Source: Mycolicibacterium flavescens
GTDB lineage: Bacteria; Actinomycetota; Actinomycetes; Mycobacteriales; Mycobacteriaceae
Reading direction: 5' to 3'
DNA: 64,000 bases
Assembly (NCBI GenBank): GCA_900637135.1
Contig: LR134353.1
Span: forward strand, 5,084,001-5,148,000
Shown one piece after another: positions 43,494 through 51,591 of the stretch. The notes beneath the pieces were generated by a model. It saw nothing but the letters and a program-made list of their open reading frames with translations. It did not search any database and was not told where the DNA came from. The position numbers and the translations under genes are program-made. The stretch's first letter is position 1. Every line of letters begins with the position of its first letter.

Positions 43494-44564
43494 TTAGAAC
43501 ATCTGCCAGTCGGACGCGCCGTCGGGCTGGTTGTAGATACCGGTCGAGTTCTTGATCACCACGGCGTCACCGCTGCCGAAGTTGTCGAAGAACCACTTCG
43601 CGTTTGCCGGGCTCAGGTTGATACAGCCGTGGCTGACGTTGCTCTCTCCCTGTGAACCGACCGACCATGGGGCGCTGTGCACGAAGACACCGCTGTTGTC
43701 GATGCGCACCGCGTCCTTCACCTTGAGCTTGTAGCCCTCGGGTGAGTCCACGGGCACGCCGTACGTCGACGAGTCCATCACGATGTCGGCGAACTTCTCG
43801 AGCACGTAATAGGTGCCGTTCTTGGTGTCGTGGCCCTTCTTGCCCATCGACACCGGGAACGTCTTCTCCAGTTCCCCGTTGCGGTGGATCTGCATCTGCA
43901 GCGAGTCGTTGTCGATGGTCGCGACGAGCTGCTCGGGCACGGTGAAGCTGGACTTGGTGCCCGACGCGTCGATGTTGACCTTCGTGCCCGCGGGCCAGAA
44001 GTCCTGTGGACGCCACCGAACCTGGGTGTCACTGGTCCAGTAGAACCGGCCGGGAACGGGCGGCACCGACGAGATGTGAATCGCGTCCTCGGCCATCTTG
44101 CGGTTGGCGATCGGCCGCTGGAAGTTGATGTAGATCGGCTTGGCGGCGCCGACGATCGAACCGTTGGTCGGGTTGAAGGACGGCGGCGCGAACACCGGTG
44201 CGCCGACATACGGCGTCGGATTCTGTCCGGCCGGGGTGCCCTCCGGAATCGGCTGCTGCTGAGCCAGCGGATCGGGCGGGGCGAAGAACGGGTTCGACGG
44301 CGGCGGAGGCGGCGGAGCCTCGGCAGCCGGGGCCGGTGGCGCCGGTGGCGCTGGTGCGGCGAAGGGGTCCGCCGGTGGGGGCGGCGGCGGCGGAAATACC
44401 GGCGCGGGTGGCGGTGCCGCGGCGACAGCCGGATCGACCGGCGCCGGCGGTGGTGGCGGCGGAACACCCGGCTGAGCGAGCGCTGACGGGCTCGCGAGCA
44501 TCCCCCCTACGACGCTCGCCGCCGCTATCGCAGTGAGCAGCCGACTGCGCTTTACCCTGCGCAT
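43494..44564 (-). CDS. L,D-transpeptidase, Rv0192 (LdtMt4)-like
   Basis: A 356-aa YkuD-family L,D-transpeptidase that forms 3-3 cross-links in peptidoglycan or attaches proteins to it. A signal peptide ends near residue 31 (ALA). A Pro/Ala-rich linker of about 90 residues follows, then an Ig-like domain (PIYINFQRPIANRKMAEDAI) and the catalytic domain with SHGCINLSP, nucleophile C314. ATG at 44564 is preferred to TTG at 44570; GGGAGG lies at 44572-44577. The gene order with zmp1 matches Rv0192. The long Pro-rich stretch would reach across the periplasm. Confidence 0.9.
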   Translation of the reverse strand: MRRVKRSRLLTAIAAASVVGGMLASPSALAQPGVPPPPPPAPVDPAVAAAPPPAPVFPPPPPPPADPFAAPAPPAPPAPAAEAPPPPPPSNPFFAPPDPLAQQQPIPEGTPAGQNPTPYVGAPVFAPPSFNPTNGSIVGAAKPIYINFQRPIANRKMAEDAIHISSVPPVPGRFYWTSDTQVRWRPQDFWPAGTKVNIDASGTKSSFTVPEQLVATIDNDSLQMQIHRNGELEKTFPVSMGKKGHDTKNGTYYVLEKFADIVMDSSTYGVPVDSPEGYKLKVKDAVRIDNSGVFVHSAPWSVGSQGESNVSHGCINLSPANAKWFFDNFGSGDAVVIKNSTGIYNQPDGASDWQMF

Positions 44565-44786
44565 ACACAACCTCCCAGTCGCAGAACTCCAACCAGTGTG
44601 GCATATCGCCCCGGGCGTCCCCGGCCATCGGCGGGCCCCTCCATCTTGGGCAAACGCTCAATCCACACTCGTGACCTGCATTGTTCATCGGTCATGGGCG
44701 CTCACTGTTAACACCAGCTACCGGATCGCTCGGCCCGCGGACAACAGGCATGACTTGATCGGGCCTGCCGGTGGCAGGCTGGTCGC

Positions 44787-45080
44787 ATGATTGTGGCTTT
44801 CAGCGTGAGCCCGACGGGTGGCGACGACAGCGTGGGCGACGCGGTCGCCGAAGCGGTCAAGGTGGTTCGTGAGTCGGGGCTTCCGAACGAGACCAACGCG
44901 ATGTTCACGAACATCGAGGGCGAGTGGGACGAGGTGATGGACGTCGTGAAGCGGGCCGTCGACGCAGTGGCCGCGGCCGCACCCCGGGTGAGCCTGGTGC
45001 TCAAGGCCGACATCCGCCCCGGCCACACCGATCAGCTGACGGCCAAGGTCAGGCGGATCGACGAGGCCCTGGGCGGCTAG
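44787..45080 (+). CDS. MTH1187/YkoF-type thiamine-binding-fold protein
   Basis: A 97-aa ferredoxin-like fold protein of the MTH1187 (UPF0045) family, some of which bind thiamine. The start MIVAFSVSPTGGDDSVGDAVAEAV and TNAMFTNIEGEWDEVMDVVKRA are characteristic. Its stop codon shares CTAG (45077-45080) with the stop of the convergent ricR. The region 44565-44786 before it, 222 bp, holds the promoters of this gene and of the transpeptidase and no other gene that I see. Confidence 0.82.
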   Translation: MIVAFSVSPTGGDDSVGDAVAEAVKVVRESGLPNETNAMFTNIEGEWDEVMDVVKRAVDAVAAAAPRVSLVLKADIRPGHTDQLTAKVRRIDEALGG

Positions 45081-45367
45081 GAGCGCACCAGCCGCGCGAT
45101 GGCTGCAGAGGCCTCGGCCAGCTTCGTGTCGGCCTGGTCACCGCCTTCGGCGACCGCCTGGGCCACGCAGTGCCCGAGATGCTCGTCGAGCAGGCCGAGC
45201 GCGACCGACTGCAGCGCGCTGTTGACGGCGCTGATCTGGGTGAGCACGTCGATGCAATACTTGTCGTCCTCGATCATCTTCGCGATGCCGCGAACCTGAC
45301 CCTCGATCCGACGCAACCTTTTGGCGTAGTTTTCCTTCTGTTGCGAATATCCGTGCGCCGCAGTCAT
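45077..45367 (-). CDS. ricR: copper-sensing repressor RicR (CsoR family)
   Basis: A 96-aa all-helical metal-sensing repressor. The Cu(I) ligands of CsoR are conserved with exact spacing: C38 (KYCID), H63 and C67 (DEHLGHC). RRIEGQVRGIAKMIEDD is the family core. Rv0190 (RicR) occupies this place near ilvD in M. tuberculosis and controls copper-defence genes. It starts 2 bp after the DUF305 gene on the same strand, and a RicR-type box lies upstream of that gene, so autoregulation by copper is likely. Confidence 0.9.
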   Translation of the reverse strand: MTAAHGYSQQKENYAKRLRRIEGQVRGIAKMIEDDKYCIDVLTQISAVNSALQSVALGLLDEHLGHCVAQAVAEGGDQADTKLAEASAAIARLVRS

Positions 45368-45369
45368 CT

Positions 45370-45984
45370 TCAGCCCCTCAACATCTGATTCATCTGGTCG
45401 ATCTCGGCCTGCTGCGTATCGACGATGGTCTGAGCCAACCGCTTGGCGTCGACGTTCTCGCCGTTGGCGAGCTCCGCGCGGGCCATCTCGATCGCACCCT
45501 GGTGGTGGGCAATCATCGACTCCAGCCACAGGGTGTCGAACTCGGGGCCCGAGAGCGTCTGGAGCTTGGCCACGGTGGCGTCGTCGACCATGCCCGGCAT
45601 CGCGCCGTGCCCCTCGTGGCCGCCCTGCCCGGTGTCGGCGTCGGGGTTCTCCTGCCACTGCACGAGCAGCACCTGCATGGTGCGGATCTCGGGCTCCTGA
45701 GCCTTCGAGATCTGGTCGGCCAACGCCTTCACCTCCGGATTCGTGGAGCGGTCCGGAACCAGCGCCGACAGTTCCACGGCCTGCTCGTGATGCGGGATCA
45801 TGTTCGTCGCGAAGGCGACATCGTCGGCGTTATAGCCGGCCGGTTGACCGCTGATCACCGGTTCGTCGGAATGCTCGTGGTCGGTATGTCCGTCGGAGGC
45901 CGGGCTGCTGGTGCACGATGTGAGCAACATCGCGGTGGCGAGGGCGATCAGGATGGCGGTGAGGCGAGCGATCAGCGACGTCAT
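45370..45984 (-). CDS. DUF305 lipoprotein, likely copper-related
   Basis: A 204-aa lipoprotein with signal sequence and lipobox LLTSC (C24), then a His-rich stretch (DGHTDHEHSD) and a DUF305 ferritin-like helical domain. The conserved His motifs are NMIPHHEQAVELS and SMIAHHQGAIEMA, which could bind metal. ATG at 45984 is chosen; GGTACCCTCGACTTC precedes it, so TACCCT ends seven bases upstream and the transcript may be leaderless. The operator at 46001-46019 and the downstream ricR make it a copper-induced gene by inference. It may bind copper outside the membrane. Confidence 0.85.
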   Translation of the reverse strand: MTSLIARLTAILIALATAMLLTSCTSSPASDGHTDHEHSDEPVISGQPAGYNADDVAFATNMIPHHEQAVELSALVPDRSTNPEVKALADQISKAQEPEIRTMQVLLVQWQENPDADTGQGGHEGHGAMPGMVDDATVAKLQTLSGPEFDTLWLESMIAHHQGAIEMARAELANGENVDAKRLAQTIVDTQQAEIDQMNQMLRG

Positions 45985-46000
45985 GAAGTCGAGGGTACCG

Positions 46001-46019
46001 GATACCCCACCGGGGTATC
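46001..46019. promoter_or_regulatory. RicR-type copper operator
   Basis: GATACCCCACCGGGGTATC is a perfect 8-bp inverted repeat with a 3-bp centre and contains TACCC-N5-GGGTA, the RicR box as I recall it. It sits immediately upstream of the -10-like TACCCT of the DUF305-ricR operon and 46 bp before ilvD, which points the other way. Confidence 0.75.
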
Positions 46020-46064
46020 GATAACGGTTTGGCCGGGGCAAAACACCGGAGGCATACTTGTTTG

Positions 46065-47795
46065 ATGCCCTCAGAAACTCCCGGCACCGAAGCCCGCCAT
46101 CAGGCGGAGCCCGATATAAAGCCCCGCAGTCGCGACGTCACCGACGGCCTGGAGAAGGCCGCCGCCCGCGGGATGCTGCGCGCGGTCGGCATGGGCGACG
46201 ACGACTGGGCCAAACCCCAGATCGGCGTCGGATCCTCGTGGAACGAGATCACGCCGTGCAACATGTCGCTGCAGCGACTCGCGCAGTCGGTCAAGGGTGG
46301 CGTGCACGCCGCCGGCGGCTTCCCGCTGGAGTTCGGCACCATCTCGGTGTCCGACGGAATCTCGATGGGCCACGAGGGCATGCATTTCTCCCTGGTGTCG
46401 CGCGAGGTGATCGCCGACAGCGTCGAGACCGTCGTGCAGGCCGAGCGCCTCGACGGCACCGTGCTGCTGGCCGGTTGCGACAAGTCGATCCCCGGCATGC
46501 TGATGGCAGCGGCGAGGTTGGATCTCGCGTCGGTGTTCTTCTACAACGGCTCGATCATGCCGGGCACGGCCAAGCTGACCGACGGGACCGAGAAGGAAGT
46601 CACGATCATCGACGCCTTCGAAGCGGTCGGGGCATGCGCGCGCGGGCTGATGTCGCGTGAGGACGTCGACATCATCGAGCGCGCCATCTGCCCGGGTGAA
46701 GGCGCCTGCGGCGGCATGTACACCGCCAACACCATGGCCTCAGCCGCCGAGGCTCTCGGAATGTCGTTGCCGGGCAGCGCCTCTCCGGTGGCCATCGACA
46801 AGCGCCGCGACGAGTTCGCCCGCCGCTCCGGTGAGGCCGTCGTCGAGATGCTGCGCCGCGGCATCACCGCCCGCGACATCCTGACCAAGGAGGCGTTCGA
46901 AAACGCGATCGCGGTGGTGATGGCGTTCGGCGGTTCGACCAACGCGGTGCTGCACCTGCTGGCGATCGCCAGCGAGGCCAACGTCAAGCTGACCCTGGAG
47001 GATTTCACCCGGGTCGGCCAGAAGGTGCCGCACCTGGCCGATGTGAAGCCGTTCGGCCGGCACGTGATGAAGCACGTCGACGAGATCGGCGGTGTGCCCG
47101 TCGTGATGCGCGCGCTGCTCGATGCCGGCCTGCTGCACGGCGATTGCCTGACGGTGACCGGTCAGACGATGGCCGAGAACCTGGCGCACATCGCTCCCCC
47201 GGACCCGGACGGCAAGGTGCTGCGGGCGATGAACAACCCGATCCACCCGACCGGCGGCATCACGATCCTCCACGGTTCGCTCGCACCGGAGGGGGCGGTG
47301 GTGAAATCGGCGGGATTCGACTCCGACGTGTTCGAGGGCACGGCAAGGGTTTTCGAGCGCGAGCGGGCGGCATTGGACGCGTTGGAAGACGGGACAATCA
47401 CGCACGGCGATGTCGTCGTGATCCGGTACGAAGGCCCCAAGGGCGGGCCGGGGATGCGCGAGATGCTGGCGATCACCGGCGCGATCAAGGGCGCGGGCCT
47501 GGGCAAGGACGTGCTGCTGATGACCGACGGACGGTTCTCCGGCGGCACGACGGGCCTGTGTGTGGGCCATATCGCGCCGGAAGCCGTCGACGGTGGGCCG
47601 ATCGCGTTCGTCCGCGACGGTGACCGCATCCGGCTCGACGTCGCCAACGGGACGCTCGACATCCTCGTCGATCCCACCGAGTTCGATTCCCGCAAGGCCG
47701 GTTTCGAGCCGCTGCCACCGCGCTACACCACCGGCGTGCTGGCCAAGTACACCAAGCTGGTCGGATCGGCGGCCGTCGGCGCGGTCTGCGGATAG
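46065..47795 (+). CDS. ilvD: dihydroxy-acid dehydratase
   Basis: A 576-aa IlvD that dehydrates dihydroxy acids in valine, leucine and isoleucine synthesis using an Fe-S cluster. Cluster and active-site regions include TPCNMSLQRLAQ, AGCDKSIPGMLMAAA, GEGACGGMYTANTM and TDGRFSGGTTGLCVGHIAPEA. Length is typical for the mycobacterial enzyme. ATG at 46065 is preferred over a frame beginning at 46029; GGAGG lies at 46048-46052. Nearness to the copper operon is notable because Fe-S dehydratases are copper-sensitive. Confidence 0.97.
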   Translation: MPSETPGTEARHQAEPDIKPRSRDVTDGLEKAAARGMLRAVGMGDDDWAKPQIGVGSSWNEITPCNMSLQRLAQSVKGGVHAAGGFPLEFGTISVSDGISMGHEGMHFSLVSREVIADSVETVVQAERLDGTVLLAGCDKSIPGMLMAAARLDLASVFFYNGSIMPGTAKLTDGTEKEVTIIDAFEAVGACARGLMSREDVDIIERAICPGEGACGGMYTANTMASAAEALGMSLPGSASPVAIDKRRDEFARRSGEAVVEMLRRGITARDILTKEAFENAIAVVMAFGGSTNAVLHLLAIASEANVKLTLEDFTRVGQKVPHLADVKPFGRHVMKHVDEIGGVPVVMRALLDAGLLHGDCLTVTGQTMAENLAHIAPPDPDGKVLRAMNNPIHPTGGITILHGSLAPEGAVVKSAGFDSDVFEGTARVFERERAALDALEDGTITHGDVVVIRYEGPKGGPGMREMLAITGAIKGAGLGKDVLLMTDGRFSGGTTGLCVGHIAPEAVDGGPIAFVRDGDRIRLDVANGTLDILVDPTEFDSRKAGFEPLPPRYTTGVLAKYTKLVGSAAVGAVCG

Positions 47796-47814
47796 CGCTG
47801 GCTGCTCGAGCGCG

Positions 47815-48345
47815 CTATCGAACGGCTCGAGGCGGCGGCGGATCGGTCGGCGTCAGCGCGATGGGCAGCCAGTACGTGCCGGGCCCCTGGCCCGGGCATC
47901 CTGGTGCGGGCACGGTGAATGTGCGCTCACCGGAGAAGCTGCCGTCGCCGTTGGGCTTGAGCCAGTCCGAACGCTGCGTCGTCACGGTGCCGCCGCTTCC
48001 GTCGGGATTGCAGTAGAAGGGGTAATCACCGGCGGACTCCCACCGGTCGCCGTTCCACCGGTATTCGAATTGCGCTGGCGCGTTGGGGTCTTGGGAGATT
48101 TCCGTCTCCCTCAACCAGCGGGAGAGGCAGCCGTTGACGTCGCAGTGCGTGGTGAACAGCCCGAGCTGGGTGGCCGGACCCGCCGAAGCCGGTGCACCGT
48201 TGAACGTCTGTCTCGCGTGATCGAGTAGAGCGTTGTAGTAGCCGTAGATCGGTACCGGCTCGGGGCGGTCGGCGTTGGCTAGAGGTGCCAGTGCCACTGC
48301 GCTGCAGCCGAGGCCCACGGCGACGGACAATGCTTTCGACTTCAC
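47815..48345 (-). CDS. secreted protein with four conserved cysteines
   Basis: A 176-aa secreted protein with a signal peptide ending near residue 25 (LANA). The mature part shares its plan with the protein at 48875-49387: HCDVNGCLSRW, EYRWNGDRWESAGDYPFYCNPDGSGG, LKPNGDGSFSGERTF and PGCPGQGPGTYWLPI. The cysteines probably form two disulphides. I do not recognise a functional family; such small proteins are known from mycobacteria. GTG at 48345 follows AAGGAGCT. It is the last of a run of minus-strand genes. Confidence 0.8.
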   Translation of the reverse strand: MKSKALSVAVGLGCSAVALAPLANADRPEPVPIYGYYNALLDHARQTFNGAPASAGPATQLGLFTTHCDVNGCLSRWLRETEISQDPNAPAQFEYRWNGDRWESAGDYPFYCNPDGSGGTVTTQRSDWLKPNGDGSFSGERTFTVPAPGCPGQGPGTYWLPIALTPTDPPPPRAVR

Positions 48346-48429
48346 CGGAGCTCCTTCGGCCGGAGCCCTCGGCGGACTGAGAACTCTAGGGGCTCTGGAT
48401 AACACAGAGCAGCGTCGGATGTCGCCGAA

Positions 48430-48837
48430 TCAGCGGGTTCGGCGCGCGAACGCCAGCCCGGCTATGCGCGGCAGGGCGATCGCACACACAGGAAGGTACG
48501 CGGTCGCCCACCACGGCACCCCGAACACGATTCGGGATCCGCCGTTTTCAGCAATCACCTCATGGCGCGTTGCGCCGACGCCTGCGACCTTCCACGCCCA
48601 GCAGCGCCCGGGGCGGAATTCGGTGACGGTGAAAGGCAGCGCCACACCGACCGGCGTGAACACCCTGCCTTGTGAGCCGAGGTGCATGGCGCCGCCCTCG
48701 TCCAGTTCGGCGCCCGACACGGTCGGACCCCACTTCGGCCACGTGTCGAGGTCGGTGATGACGTCCCACACGGCTTCGGGAGCAGCGTCGCTGAGTAATT
48801 CCACCGTCGGCATCCCGCGTCGGAATCCGAAGTCCAT
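48430..48837 (-). CDS. SRPBCC (START-like) superfamily protein
   Basis: A 135-aa protein of the polyketide-cyclase/START-like fold, binding a hydrophobic ligand. PTVELLSDAAPEAVWDVITDLDTWPKWGPTV is the usual first strand and helix, and GSRIVFGVPWWA lies near the end. It sits between two related secreted-protein genes and downstream of the PhlG-like and FAD-oxidase genes on the same strand. A role with an aromatic or polyketide ligand is plausible but unproved. Confidence 0.82.
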   Translation of the reverse strand: MDFGFRRGMPTVELLSDAAPEAVWDVITDLDTWPKWGPTVSGAELDEGGAMHLGSQGRVFTPVGVALPFTVTEFRPGRCWAWKVAGVGATRHEVIAENGGSRIVFGVPWWATAYLPVCAIALPRIAGLAFARRTR

Positions 48838-48874
48838 CTCTGGCTGATGCCCCGGTCGGTGGCGCGCTAAACGA

Positions 48875-49387
48875 CTAGGTGGGCGGCGGATCGATGGGAG
48901 TCAGGGAGAAAGGCAGCCGGTGGGTGCCCGGACCTTCTCCCGGGCACCCGGCCCCCTCGATGAGGAGTGTCCGCTCCCCGAAGAAGCTGCCGTCCGGGTT
49001 GGGCATCAGGTAGTCCGAGCGGGTGGCTTTCACGGCGCTGCTCGGGTCGTGGCGATCGCACATGTAGGGATACTCACCGCTTGTCGACCAACGGTCGCCG
49101 GTCCACCGGTATTCGTAGAACTGCGGAGCGCCCGGGTTGCGGGCATGGTCGTCCTCGTTGTTCCAGCGCGCCACACACCCATCGACGTCGCAACGAGTCG
49201 TCAACTCGACGGGTACGTTGATCGGGGTCATCGGCGTCGGCCGACCGTTGAACGTTTGCTTCGAGAAGTCGATGAATACGTCGTAGAACCCGTAGAGCGG
49301 CGGCGGTTCGGCGCGGTCCGCGTGTGCGACCGGAGCCACGACCACGGCTGCGGCGGCAAAGACGGCTGCCGGCAAGGTTTTCGACAT
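48875..49387 (-). CDS. secreted protein with four conserved cysteines, paralogue of 47815-48345
   Basis: A 170-aa secreted protein, signal peptide ending near residue 23 (AHA). It aligns by eye along its length with the other paralogue: YGFYDVFIDFSKQTFNG, TRCDVDGCVARW, EYRWTGDRWSTSGEYPYMC, PNPDGSFFGERTL and GCPGEGPGTHRLPFSLTP. ATG at 49387. The pair flanking an SRPBCC gene indicates local duplication with insertion. Function unknown. Confidence 0.8.
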   Translation of the reverse strand: MSKTLPAAVFAAAAVVVAPVAHADRAEPPPLYGFYDVFIDFSKQTFNGRPTPMTPINVPVELTTRCDVDGCVARWNNEDDHARNPGAPQFYEYRWTGDRWSTSGEYPYMCDRHDPSSAVKATRSDYLMPNPDGSFFGERTLLIEGAGCPGEGPGTHRLPFSLTPIDPPPT

Positions 49388-49412
49388 AAGACTGGGTAAC
49401 ACGTCGAGAAGA

Positions 49413-50186
49413 TCAGTGCCCGGAGAATCGATCGAAAAGTTCGGGCAGGAATCCGGCGAGGTGGTTCATCTCCTGCGCGCAGTGCACCATCAAGTCGCGT
49501 GGATCCGGAAGCTGTCGCGCCGCAACCGGACGAATTACCCTGTCAGTCAATCGATTACCGCGCCGAACGCCGACATGCCTGCCTCCCATCCAGAACCGCG
49601 AACGCATCTCGGCGCCGTCCGGCGTCCCGCGGACCTGGTGCACCAGCCAGCCGACATCGACAGGAATGTCGCCCGATCCGAGCCGCGCGCAGATCGCCAC
49701 ACCGTCGCTCAGGTCGCCCAGCCCCAGTTCGGACGGCTGCACGAACCGGATCGCAGGCCGGGTGAAGGACGAGCCGAGGTACTCCTCCACTAGAGATGTC
49801 CGACCGACGTACCCGCCTTCGCCGCCGCCGTCGTCCCACCGGACGGACACGTGCGCGCGGGGATGCCACAGCTTGTAGCGGCGTGAGTCGTGGCCGTGCC
49901 ACCCGAACCACCAGTCCCACATGGCCGGTGTGACCCCGGGCATGTCGGTGCGAACCGACACCTGAATGCCGCCGTCACGCAGAACCCCGTATCCGTTCTC
50001 GGTCTGCAGGTATCCGTCGACGCGCATCGCGACGAGATCGTCGAACGCCGGAAGTGTCGGCTCGGCCTGAGGGCCGTGCTCCAGTGCCTCGACGACATGT
50101 CGTGGAAGAGCCGACATCTCGGGGCTGTAGAACGCCGCGAACTCGACGCCGAGGTCATCATCGCGGTAACCGAGGTAGGACTTCAT
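49413..50186 (-). CDS. DAPG-hydrolase (PhlG) family protein
   Basis: A 257-aa member of the PhlG family, zinc enzymes that break a C-C bond in acylated phloroglucinols such as 2,4-diacetylphloroglucinol. Candidate zinc ligands are in YKLWHPRAH (H108, H112), SLVEEYLG (E134 or E135) and VHCAQE (H235, E239, the HxxxE pair). The aromatic block AMWDWWFGWHGHDSRRY is typical. A mycobacterial PhlG has been reported in M. abscessus, as I recall. ATG at 50186 is one base beyond the oxidase stop, so they share a transcript. It probably degrades a plant or bacterial phenolic. Confidence 0.8.
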   Translation of the reverse strand: MKSYLGYRDDDLGVEFAAFYSPEMSALPRHVVEALEHGPQAEPTLPAFDDLVAMRVDGYLQTENGYGVLRDGGIQVSVRTDMPGVTPAMWDWWFGWHGHDSRRYKLWHPRAHVSVRWDDGGGEGGYVGRTSLVEEYLGSSFTRPAIRFVQPSELGLGDLSDGVAICARLGSGDIPVDVGWLVHQVRGTPDGAEMRSRFWMGGRHVGVRRGNRLTDRVIRPVAARQLPDPRDLMVHCAQEMNHLAGFLPELFDRFSGH

Positions 50187-50187
50187 G

Positions 50188-51525
50188 TCACACCCTGCCC
50201 ATCCAGCTGTGGAAGCGCCCGTCGGGGTCGTACTGCGCGCGCACGCGGTCGAGGCGGGCCATCGCGTCGTCGGTGGCGAATCGGGCCGGTCGCTGTCCGA
50301 GGTTCTCGTCAGCGAGTTGGATACCGGTGGCCAAATGCGCCATGGCCGCCATGTTCGAGCAGGCCCAGTCCGCGTAGCGCTCGTCGTCGGCGGCGTCGCG
50401 CCAAACCGTATACATTGCGAGGTAGATGTCGTCTTCGAGGCTGTACGCCATGTCCTGGCGGGCCGGCGAAGGGCCCCAGTTCAACCACAGGAAGTGCGAC
50501 GGGTGCGGGGGCAGAGTGTCGATGATGCGGCGGATCCCGGGCAGCAGGTCGTCCGCGGATGCCGACGTCCACATGTTGTCGGCGGCGTAGCGGTAGCCGG
50601 TCGGATAGTTGCTCATCACCCCCTCGTACCAAGTCGCGAGGTCGGCGGGCGCGTATGGGACCGCGACGACGGCCCGGTCGCGCACCGGGCAGGTATCGAG
50701 CAGCGCCAACGCTTGCAACGCTTCGTCCTCCGAATCCGCGAACACCGGTGACGCCATGACGATCCCGGGCTGCTCGATTCCCGCGCCGGGCACGCTTTTC
50801 GACGCGACGATCTGCAACTCCACCCGTCGGTCGACGTCGGCGCTGATCGCCCTGGCCCACGTGAAGATCTCGTCAACCAACTCGATCGGATACACGTAAA
50901 GGCTGCTGCCGCAGATGGCAGGGCGCGCATACACCTTGAGGTGGAACGCGGTCACCACACCGAAGAATCCGGGCCCTGAACCTCGTGCCGCCCAGTACAT
51001 CTCGGGGTGACTGTCCGGACTGCAGTGAATCCGCTCGCCGTCGGCGGTCACCACATCCAGTCCGATGACGCTTTCGCAAGCCGGTCCGAGAATGCGGCTG
51101 TTCCAGCCGTATCCGCCCTGCAGCAGGTATCCGCCGACGCACACGCCCTTGCAATGTCCGGCCGGGAAGAACAGGTTCTGTGCCTCCAGGTCCGCGGCCA
51201 GCAGGCTGCCGCCTTTTCCGGGCCCGACGACCGCGGTCATGCGCTCGGCGTCGATGGTGCAGTCGTCCAGGCGACTGACGTCGAGCAGCATGCCGCCGTC
51301 GCGCACGTGATTACCTGCCCAGCTGTGACCGCCCGAGCGGACGCCGACTTGGAGGTCGTGTGCGGCCGCATAGCGCAGCGCGGCGACGACGTCATCGACG
51401 TCTGCGGCTTGTACCACCACTTCGGGATAGCGGGCCGGGGTGCGCGCATTCCAGACGGTCGCGCACCGGGCAGTCTCGTATCCGTCGTCGGAGCGGGTGA
51501 AGGAGCGACCAGATGGGACTGGCAT
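50188..51525 (-). CDS. berberine-bridge-type FAD-linked oxidase
   Basis: A 445-aa flavoprotein of the FAD-binding PCMH/BBE class. Both covalent FAD attachment positions look present: H67 in RSGGHSW and C125 in AGHCKGV, suggesting bicovalent FAD. The C-terminal BBE segment reads RVRAQYDPDGRFHSWM. ATG at 51525 has an excellent ribosome site (AAGGAGGTC). It heads a minus-strand operon with the PhlG-like hydrolase and is divergent from an IclR regulator. It should oxidise an alcohol or phenolic side chain ahead of C-C cleavage. Confidence 0.88.
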   Translation of the reverse strand: MPVPSGRSFTRSDDGYETARCATVWNARTPARYPEVVVQAADVDDVVAALRYAAAHDLQVGVRSGGHSWAGNHVRDGGMLLDVSRLDDCTIDAERMTAVVGPGKGGSLLAADLEAQNLFFPAGHCKGVCVGGYLLQGGYGWNSRILGPACESVIGLDVVTADGERIHCSPDSHPEMYWAARGSGPGFFGVVTAFHLKVYARPAICGSSLYVYPIELVDEIFTWARAISADVDRRVELQIVASKSVPGAGIEQPGIVMASPVFADSEDEALQALALLDTCPVRDRAVVAVPYAPADLATWYEGVMSNYPTGYRYAADNMWTSASADDLLPGIRRIIDTLPPHPSHFLWLNWGPSPARQDMAYSLEDDIYLAMYTVWRDAADDERYADWACSNMAAMAHLATGIQLADENLGQRPARFATDDAMARLDRVRAQYDPDGRFHSWMGRV

Positions 51526-51545
51526 CGGGGACCTCCTTGGTCCAT

Positions 51546-51570
51546 ATACCGAATCTTTGTGAACCGGTAT
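51546..51570. promoter_or_regulatory. inverted repeat between the FAD oxidase and IclR genes
   Basis: ATACCG (51546-51551) and CGGTAT (51565-51570), separated by 13 bases, lie in the 66-bp divergent gap. Flanking bases extend the symmetry imperfectly. The spacing puts the arms roughly two helical turns apart, suitable for an IclR dimer or tetramer. Confidence 0.5.
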
Positions 51571-51591
51571 GCGGATCAATATAGTGAGGGC

